Source: Lachnoclostridium sp. UBA1434
Lineage (GTDB): Bacteria; Bacillota; Clostridia; Lachnospirales; Lachnospiraceae
Assembly (NCBI GenBank): GCA_002329645.1
Contig: DCTS01000012.1
Coordinates: 13,773 to 24,619, forward strand
Direction of reading: 5' to 3'
Length of the DNA: 10,847 nt
The notes below the pieces were generated by a model, which was not told the origin of the DNA, did no database searches, and worked only from the letters and a program-made list of their open reading frames with translations. Of the stretch, positions 6,748 to 10,847 are shown piece after piece (position 1 is the stretch's first letter; each line of letters starts with the position of its first letter). The position numbers and the translations under genes were made by a program.

Positions 6748-7137
6748 TTATTTGCCTATCAGGGTATCGCTCCTTAAAATATGATTCACAAGCCAGTCAT
6801 TCAGAAACTCTAATAACTCAAGTAATACATGCCTCTGATTTTCATCAATTGAACCAATATCATACTCATCGAGCTTATTAATAAAATCGTTATGGGCAAC
6901 CTTCTGGGAGAAAATACGCTTATATCCTATACTGCTCATATATTCCTCCTCATGGCTGAAGTGATATTTTGCATAATCCTTAAGATCATTTATAACCTTT
7001 ACTATATAATCATACTTGTCAGGTATAAATTGATTGGTCAAAAGCTCATAAGCTTCATTTGCTATTTCAAATAATTTGGCATGCTGCTGGTCAATGGAAG
7101 CAATTCCCGTGTAATATTCCGGCTTCATTTCATACAT
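6748..7137 (-). CDS. Bacteriohemerythrin (non-heme di-iron oxygen-binding protein)
   Basis: I place the start at 7137 (129 residues, MYEMKPEYYTGI) because GGTGA lies five bases before this ATG. An ATG at 7149 in the same frame has its AAGG directly abutting the codon, which is too close. The four-helix hemerythrin fold is evident, with expected di-iron ligands His19 (IDQQH), His59 and Glu63 (HFSHEEEYM), His82 (KVAHNDF), His119 and Asp124 (WLVNHILRSD). The sixth protein-ligand position, four residues before His82, is usually His (HKxxH) but is Gln78 here. Bacteriohemerythrins bind or sense O2 and are common in microaerophiles and anaerobes for oxygen scavenging or signalling. The gene is divergent from the HD-GYP protein and has its own promoter. 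Confidence 0.92.
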   Translation of the reverse strand: MYEMKPEYYTGIASIDQQHAKLFEIANEAYELLTNQFIPDKYDYIVKVINDLKDYAKYHFSHEEEYMSSIGYKRIFSQKVAHNDFINKLDEYDIGSIDENQRHVLLELLEFLNDWLVNHILRSDTLIGK

Positions 7138-7182
7138 GCAATTCACCATCCTTCAAGAACACCTAACCCGGGCTACATATAA

Positions 7183-7211
7183 ATTTTACCAGGTAATTAC
7201 TCTTTTGTAAA
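7183..7211 (-). promoter_or_regulatory. Sigma-A promoter of the bacteriohemerythrin gene
   Basis: On the minus strand the -35 is TTTACA (7206-7211) and the -10 is TAAAAT (7183-7188), with a 17-base spacer. The predicted transcript start is about 40 bases before the chosen start codon. Confidence 0.6.
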
Positions 7212-7220
7212 TGTTATAGT

Positions 7221-7268
7221 AAAGTAAATAACCCATATTTCTTGGTTTTTAGTATAATAGTTTACTTT
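7221..7268. repeat. Inverted repeat AAAGTAAA / TTTACTTT upstream of the HD-GYP gene
   Basis: The arms 7221-7228 and 7261-7268 are perfect 8-base inverted copies around a 32-base AT-rich centre containing TATAAT at 7253-7258. The repeat lies between the divergent hemerythrin and HD-GYP genes and could be a regulator site. Its AT-richness means chance is quite possible. Confidence 0.35.
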
Positions 7269-7289
7269 TTTGCAGTTATGAACTATGAT
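7261..7289 (+). promoter_or_regulatory. Candidate promoter of the HD-GYP gene
   Basis: TTTACT (7261-7266) and TATGAT (7284-7289) are separated by 17 bases and lie about 45 bases before the ribosome binding site. A better -10 alone (TATAAT, 7253-7258) sits further upstream but has no matching -35 (AACCCA). Which one is used cannot be decided from sequence. Confidence 0.4.
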
Positions 7290-7303
7290 ATGTTATGTAA
7301 CAT
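7290..7303. repeat. Palindrome ATGTTA-tg-TAACAT in the HD-GYP leader
   Basis: Perfect 6-base arms with a 2-base centre lie immediately downstream of the candidate -10 element. The position and symmetry suit a dimeric repressor operator, but no regulator is identified. With a two-base loop it would form only a poor RNA hairpin. Confidence 0.4.
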
Positions 7304-7331
7304 CCTCATAATACGACTAACTGTGGGATTC

Positions 7332-7337
7332 AGGAGG
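7332..7337 (+). promoter_or_regulatory. Ribosome binding site that fixes the HD-GYP start
   Basis: AGGAGG lies six bases before ATG 7344. A longer in-frame reading from a TTG at 7242 has no such signal and would overlap the promoter region, so 7344 is the start. Confidence 0.85.
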
Positions 7338-7343
7338 CTAATC

Positions 7344-8606
7344 ATGGATAGAATCAATGTAAATTTATACGAACTGTTAAAAAGCTTCTCTGCTGCAGCG
7401 GATATGGTTTCGCCGCTCCTTTCCAATCATCATCAGCAGGTAGCATATCTTTCGTATATGCTTTCAAATGAGGCCGGCTTGCCGATAAAGGAGCAGAGAG
7501 ATATATTCATTGCAGGCTTAATACATGACATCGGTTCCCTGTCAAGAAAAGAAAGACTTGAAATTATAGAAGAAGAGCCTATAGGCGTCAACAACCATGC
7601 GTTCCTTGGTGAAAGGCTTATTAAGGATTTTAAGCCCCTAAAGGACAGTGCAGGAATAATAAAGTATCATCATCTGCCCTGGGATCACGGCAAGGGTGAG
7701 AGTTACGGTGAGGAACAGGTGCCTTTGGGAAGTCATATAATACACCTTGCAGACCGCGTATGTGTGATGATTAAGAAGGATAAGAATATATTGTCCCAGG
7801 TCCCCCATATAACGGAGTCTATCTGCGCCAAAAGCAATACTATATTTAATCCCGAGCTTGTACAGCACATGCTGAAGCTAAGCAGGAAGGAATATATATG
7901 GCTGGATCTTGTATCCCATTTCTGCGCAGACAGAATAGATGCAAGCCTTTTAGATATAGTTGAGCTCGGGATTGATGATATTATTGAGATGTCGGTTATT
8001 TTCTCACGGATAATTGATTTCAGAAGTAAATTTACCTCGCGGCATTCTGCAGGCGTGGCAAAAACAGCCGAAAAGCTGGCGCAGCTGATAGGCTTTTCAG
8101 AGGCAGAATGCAAGATGATGCTTGCGGCCGGCTATATCCACGACCTGGGAAAGCTGGCAATAGATAATGAGGTTCTGGAAAAGCCATCATCCCTTAATGA
8201 TATTGAATTTAACGAAATAAGGGCTCATACATATTATACTTATCAGCTTCTGGCCAATATCCCGCAGCTTACCATGATAAACGAATGGGCTTCATATCAT
8301 CATGAAAGACTGGACGGCAAAGGCTATCCCTTTCATATTGACGGCAGCCGTCTGTTGCTTGGGTCCCGTATAATGGCTGTTGCGGATATATTTACGGCAC
8401 TTACGGAAAACCGTCCCTACAGGAGAGGTATGGATGAGGCAAGGACAGCCAAAATCTTAAGAGATATGGTGGCGGACGGTGCAATTGACGGTCATGTAAC
8501 CGAGGTGTTGATAGCAAATTACAAAATGCTTGACAATATAAGAAGCGAGGCGCAGAAGGAAGCCGGGGAAGCTTACATGAACATTAGCCGGGATCTCATA
8601 GCCTGA
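7344..8606 (+). CDS. Tandem HD-domain protein with C-terminal HD-GYP cyclic-di-GMP phosphodiesterase domain
   Basis: A 420-residue soluble protein made of two HD-type domains. The C-terminal domain (about 225-400) is a canonical HD-GYP: His234, HDLGK (His266-Asp267), His295, and HHERLDGKGYP at 319-329, then ADIFTAL with Asp348. HD-GYP enzymes hydrolyse cyclic-di-GMP using two or three metal ions. The N-terminal domain (about 20-180) repeats the same ligand order: His30, HDIG (His61-Asp62), His85, His109-His110 and HLAD (Asp137). It replaces the GYP signature with HHLPWDHGKG, so it may be a second metal-binding domain or a regulatory one. No transmembrane or receiver domain is present, so its input is unknown. 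Divergence from the bacteriohemerythrin gene suggests a link to oxygen or redox signalling, which is inference only. A nucleotide phosphodiesterase of another specificity remains possible. Confidence 0.9.
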   Translation: MDRINVNLYELLKSFSAAADMVSPLLSNHHQQVAYLSYMLSNEAGLPIKEQRDIFIAGLIHDIGSLSRKERLEIIEEEPIGVNNHAFLGERLIKDFKPLKDSAGIIKYHHLPWDHGKGESYGEEQVPLGSHIIHLADRVCVMIKKDKNILSQVPHITESICAKSNTIFNPELVQHMLKLSRKEYIWLDLVSHFCADRIDASLLDIVELGIDDIIEMSVIFSRIIDFRSKFTSRHSAGVAKTAEKLAQLIGFSEAECKMMLAAGYIHDLGKLAIDNEVLEKPSSLNDIEFNEIRAHTYYTYQLLANIPQLTMINEWASYHHERLDGKGYPFHIDGSRLLLGSRIMAVADIFTALTENRPYRRGMDEARTAKILRDMVADGAIDGHVTEVLIANYKMLDNIRSEAQKEAGEAYMNISRDLIA

Positions 8607-8732
8607 TTAACAGCACATACCGTAAAACCGTGACTTTAATTCTGTGAGACTTCACAAAATGTTATGAGTTTTACCGAATGAGGGCATGCCTTAATAAATA
8701 TAATTAATAAAGAATTAATTCAGAGGCAGCTT
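8607..8732. other. Intergenic leader with small inverted repeats before pdaA
   Basis: This 126-base gap has no gene. It holds GTAAAAC (8622-8628) and its inverted copy GTTTTAC (8668-8674), a small GTGA/TCAC hairpin between them, and the perfect 8-base palindrome GGCATGCC (8683-8690). A TATAAT at 8699-8704 lacks a -35. No known riboswitch class is recognisable. Confidence 0.4.
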
Positions 8733-9539
8733 ATGATTTCGGAAAGGTACAGAAAAAACATTGCATTCGTCATGATGTTTGTACTGCTTTATTTCCTTGG
8801 CGGAGGTATTGCGGTGCTTGCCGATACAATTGCCGGTAATACAAGAAATGCCGGTGCGGAAAGCTGGGGGCTGGGATATGGAGTGCCGGGGCAGCAGCCC
8901 ACGGCTAATGCCACGAAGGATGAGCTTAAAAAGTACGATGCTTACTATGTGGGAGCCTCGGACAAAAAGGTAATATACCTTACCTTTGACGCGGGTTATG
9001 AAAACGGATACACCGCAGCAATTCTTGATGTTTTGAAACGTCATCAGGTGCCGGCGGCCTTTTTCCTGGTGGGGCATTACTTAGAATCAAGTCCCGATAT
9101 GGTAAAGCGCATGGTGGAGGAAGGCCATATTGTGGCAAATCATACATATTCACATCCCGATATGTCCGGGATAAGCTCCGCAGATTCCTTTTGCAGAGAG
9201 CTTTCGGACCTGGAGGAGCTGTTTAAGGAAATCACCGGCCGGGACATGATTAAGTTTTACCGCCCGCCCCAGGGCAAGTACAATACGGACAATCTTAAGA
9301 TGGCTAAGGAAATGGGCTATAAAACCTTTTTCTGGAGTCTTGCTTATGTTGACTGGTATAATGACAGACAGCCCACGAGGGAGCATGCATTTGAGAAGCT
9401 GCTTGGCAGGATACACCCCGGTGCAATCGTACTTTTGCACAGCACATCAAGGACCAATTCCGAGATATTGGATGAGCTGATAATCAAGTGGAAGGATATG
9501 GGCTATACCTTCGGTTCACTGACGGATTTTTCAGGGTAA
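8733..9539 (+). CDS. pdaA: PdaA-type polysaccharide deacetylase (delta-lactam-biosynthetic de-N-acetylase)
   Basis: A 268-residue NodB-fold deacetylase that removes the acetyl group from N-acetylmuramic acid in spore-cortex peptidoglycan, the step before muramic delta-lactam formation. Residues 9-31 form a signal peptide or membrane anchor ending near AVLAD. The PdaA-specific N-terminal stretch is visible: SWGLGYG, then QQP, KKYDAYYVG and KKVIYLTFDAGYENGY. Catalytic and metal motifs are Asp86 (TFDAG), His137 and His141 (NHTYSHPD), RPPQG at 177-181 and LLHS with His236. As in Bacillus PdaA (TFDNG), the second Asp of the usual TFDDG motif is replaced, here by Ala87, supporting PdaA over general chitin deacetylases. 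AGAGG lies six bases before the ATG. The gene ends two bases from the convergent small membrane-protein gene. In Bacillus pdaA is a sporulation gene; no clear sporulation promoter could be read here. Confidence 0.9.
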   Translation: MISERYRKNIAFVMMFVLLYFLGGGIAVLADTIAGNTRNAGAESWGLGYGVPGQQPTANATKDELKKYDAYYVGASDKKVIYLTFDAGYENGYTAAILDVLKRHQVPAAFFLVGHYLESSPDMVKRMVEEGHIVANHTYSHPDMSGISSADSFCRELSDLEELFKEITGRDMIKFYRPPQGKYNTDNLKMAKEMGYKTFFWSLAYVDWYNDRQPTREHAFEKLLGRIHPGAIVLLHSTSRTNSEILDELIIKWKDMGYTFGSLTDFSG

Positions 9540-9541
9540 TG

Positions 9542-9769
9542 TCAAACATCTTTTTTACTCAGGGTATCCTTCTTCTTCTCCTTAGTGGTTCTTATCCATG
9601 CGGACAGGCCGCCCTCCACCCCGCAAAAAGCAAATACACATAAAATCAAGGTCTGCGGTTCGGTACCCCTGGTATATGAAATATACAGACAGGCACAGGT
9701 GAAAAGCAGCAGATATATAAGCATGCAGGAAATTATTACCTTGATAAATCTGCCCTTTTTACACTTCAT
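9542..9769 (-). CDS. Small two-helix membrane protein of unknown function
   Basis: A 75-residue protein with a basic N-terminus (MKCKKGRFIK), one clear transmembrane helix at about 9-31, a short polar loop (SYTRGTEPQT), a second hydrophobic segment at about 40-58, and a Lys-rich cytoplasmic-type tail (KEKKKD). I do not recognise a family with confidence. Small phage-derived membrane proteins of similar layout exist, but nothing else here looks phage-like. The start is supported by AGAAGGTGG four bases before the ATG, and that ribosome binding site lies inside a hairpin. The coding frame is convergent with pdaA, with only two bases between their stop codons, so any terminator must lie within the other gene. 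Confidence 0.65.
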   Translation of the reverse strand: MKCKKGRFIKVIISCMLIYLLLFTCACLYISYTRGTEPQTLILCVFAFCGVEGGLSAWIRTTKEKKKDTLSKKDV

Positions 9770-9776
9770 AAAACCA

Positions 9777-9795
9777 CCTTCTTTTTATTAGAAGG
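9777..9795 (-). promoter_or_regulatory. Hairpin covering the ribosome binding site of the small membrane-protein gene
   Basis: On the minus strand CCTTCT (9790-9795), a 7-base AT-rich loop and AGAAGG (9777-9782) form a perfect 6-base stem. The 3' arm is the Shine-Dalgarno sequence itself (AGAAGGTGG, then TTTT, then ATG). When folded, this would mask the ribosome binding site and lower translation. Confidence 0.45.
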
Positions 9796-9871
9796 ATTAT
9801 ATTTCGATATTATTTTATGTTGTTATATAAATTCCGTTACTAAATTCCACGGCTTATTATTTAATAAAGAC

Positions 9872-9899
9872 TTGACATAAATGAAAAATTTGATAGAAT
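9872..9899 (+). promoter_or_regulatory. Sigma-A promoter of the leuS leader
   Basis: TTGACA (9872-9877), a 16-base spacer and TAGAAT (9894-9899) lie about 40 bases before the start of the T-box Stem I. Position and sequence fit transcription of the T-box leader and leuS. Confidence 0.75.
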
Positions 9900-9941
9900 A
9901 AAGCTTAATTTACACAAAGATTATTTAATTAAGTCATTATG

Positions 9942-10213
9942 GCTGTGAAGAGGAGCAGTACAGGTATCCTTGACTTTCAGAGAGCCGCTGGCAGGTGGAA
10001 AGCGGCAGGCAAGCACCCGGAACTCGCCTTGGAGCCCTTTGCTGAACTTAAGTAGGTAAAGCGGGAGATCCCGTTACAGATTGCAATGAGTACATTGGCC
10101 ATATCCGCCGGCATTAAGGATATCAGGTTAATGGACTAGAGTGGTACCGCGGATTGCAGTTCTTATGAATGGAACCTCTTCGTCTCTAGATATTATAGGA
10201 TGAAGAGGTTTTT
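9942..10213 (+). ncRNA. Leucine-specific T-box riboswitch
   Basis: The leader carries the T-box signature AGAGTGGTACCGCGG at 10138-10152. Stem I features include AGAGAGCCGC at about 9980-9989, and a CTC codon (10023-10025) stands in the specifier-loop context GAACTCGCC, matching leucine. The downstream stem reads GCGGGAGATCCCGTTA. TGGT in the T-box bulge (10142-10145) is complementary to ACCA of tRNA-Leu. CTAGAG (10136-10141) can pair with CTCTAG (10184-10189) in the antiterminator, which competes with the terminator. Uncharged tRNA-Leu would stabilise the antiterminator and turn on leuS. The exact 5' edge is approximate. Confidence 0.93.
10173..10213 (+). terminator. T-box attenuator terminator upstream of leuS
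   Basis: AACCTCTTCGTC (10173-10184) pairs with GATGAAGAGGTT (10199-10210) over 12 bases with one wobble, and is followed by a T-run ending at 10213. Its 5' arm overlaps the antiterminator region of the T-box, as expected for transcription attenuation. Confidence 0.9.
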
Positions 10214-10266
10214 AGATTCATAAGCGGAAATATTACAAAATAACTTGATTAGGAGGATATAACAAC

Positions 10267-10847
10267 ATGAATGATCGTTATTCACCTCAGGATGTTGAAA
10301 GAAAATGGCAGGAAATATGGGAGAAGGAGGAGGCCTTCAAGACAGGAGAGGATAAAGAAAAGCCCAAGTACTTCGCTCTTGTGGAATTTCCGTACCCTTC
10401 AGGCCAGGGACTTCATGTAGGCCATCCGAGGCCATATACCGCCCTTGATATCATAGCCAGGAAGAGACGGATGGAGGGCTACAATGTTTTATATGCTATG
10501 GGATGGGACGCTTTCGGACTTCCGACTGAAAACTTTGCAATTAAGAACCATATCCATCCGAGAATTGTAACTGAAAAAAATATTAAGAAGTTCAAAGAGC
10601 AATTAAGAAGCCTGGGTTACTCCTTTGACTGGGACAGGGAAATTAATACCACTGATCCTGATTACTATAAATGGACCCAGTGGATATTCCTGCAGCTGTT
10701 TAAAAAGGGACTTGCCTATAAGGCGGAGATGCCCATCAACTGGTGTACCTCCTGCAAGATCGGCCTTGCCAATGAGGAGGTCGTCGGCGGTGTCTGCGAA
10801 AGATGCGGAGGCGAGGTTGTACGTAAGGTTAAGAGCCAGTGGATGCT
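10267..10847 (+). CDS. leuS: Leucyl-tRNA synthetase, N-terminal part
   Basis: The frame runs off the window after 193 codons. The class I signature is visible in VEFPYPSGQGLHVGHPRPY (the HIGH motif is HVGH), followed by YTALDIIARKRRMEGYNV, AMGWDAFGLPTENFAIK and the FDWDRE / WTQWIFLQLFKKGLAYK stretches of LeuRS. WCTSC...CERCGG (four cysteines) is the start of the zinc-binding insertion that precedes the editing domain. The start is fixed by AGGAGG ten bases before the ATG. The enzyme charges tRNA-Leu with leucine and edits mischarged products. It is controlled by the leucine T-box just upstream, whose CTC specifier independently supports the assignment. The KMSKS loop and editing domain lie beyond the window. 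Confidence 0.97.
   Translation, partial: MNDRYSPQDVERKWQEIWEKEEAFKTGEDKEKPKYFALVEFPYPSGQGLHVGHPRPYTALDIIARKRRMEGYNVLYAMGWDAFGLPTENFAIKNHIHPRIVTEKNIKKFKEQLRSLGYSFDWDREINTTDPDYYKWTQWIFLQLFKKGLAYKAEMPINWCTSCKIGLANEEVVGGVCERCGGEVVRKVKSQWM

Noticed and set aside
7138..7149. Upstream ATG at 7149 as start of the bacteriohemerythrin
   Set aside because: The AAGG sequence directly abuts this ATG. The ATG at 7137 has GGTGA at proper spacing and gives the usual hemerythrin N-terminus.
7242..7343. N-terminal extension of the HD-GYP protein from a TTG codon
   Set aside because: There is no ribosome binding site there, it overlaps promoter-like DNA, and AGGAGG lies six bases before ATG 7344.
7733..8113. 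Minus-strand 126-residue frame inside the HD-GYP gene
   Set aside because: It is Ser/Ile-rich antisense shadow of conserved HD-domain coding sequence.
8609..8632. SigmaE/SigmaG-like promoter (ATA, 15 bases, CATACCGT) for pdaA
   Set aside because: The spacing is one to two bases short, the -10 match is partial, and it lies about 100 bases before the gene overlapping the end of the HD-GYP coding region; too weak to call.
1..10847. CRISPR array, tRNA, rRNA, insertion sequence or phage module
   Set aside because: No regularly spaced repeats, cloverleaf-like sequence, transposase, integrase or phage structural gene was found on either strand.

Overview
The window reads as chromosomal DNA from a low-to-moderate GC, spore-forming member of the Clostridia; a Lachnospiraceae-type genome is my best guess. 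The main support is a PdaA-type spore-cortex deacetylase, a leucine T-box ahead of leuS, strong AGGAGG-type ribosome binding sites, sigma-A promoters with 16-17 base spacers, and a bacteriohemerythrin next to an HD-GYP protein. No phage, plasmid, IS element, tRNA, rRNA or CRISPR array is visible. I found no convincing new multi-gene system; most genes are recognisable housekeeping or cell-envelope genes.

Layout. Positions 2-655 hold the C-terminal end of a surface protein with two tandem cadherin-like beta-sandwich repeats, followed by a hairpin terminator. On the minus strand, 764-1868 is a two-gene PadR regulator / membrane zinc-ribbon operon whose promoter faces away from that of a PfkB-family sugar kinase (2067-2960). 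From 2961 to about 5256 the DNA looks rearranged. It holds a C-terminal scrap of a creatininase-family gene (2989-3150), a GH13-like glycoside hydrolase lacking its N-terminus (minus strand, 3273 to about 4604) and, joined head-to-head to it, the C-terminal part of a TldD/PmbA-family gene (4618-5256). Three partial genes in about 2.3 kb point to genome rearrangement and decay, or to an assembly chimera. This is the most important thing to check in the window.

From 5342 the content is orderly. An L,D-transpeptidase (5342-6739) converges on a bacteriohemerythrin (6748-7137, minus). That gene is divergent from a protein with two HD domains, the second a full HD-GYP (7344-8606). Next comes pdaA (8733-9539), convergent with a small two-helix membrane protein (9542-9769, minus). 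The window closes with a sigma-A promoter, a leucine-specific T-box riboswitch with its terminator, and the 5' part of leuS (10267 onward).

Functional themes. The L,D-transpeptidase and PdaA both act on peptidoglycan, one on cross-linking and the other on spore cortex. The hemerythrin and HD-GYP protein may link oxygen or iron status to cyclic-di-GMP turnover, but only their divergent adjacency supports this. The leuS leader couples synthetase expression to uncharged tRNA-Leu.
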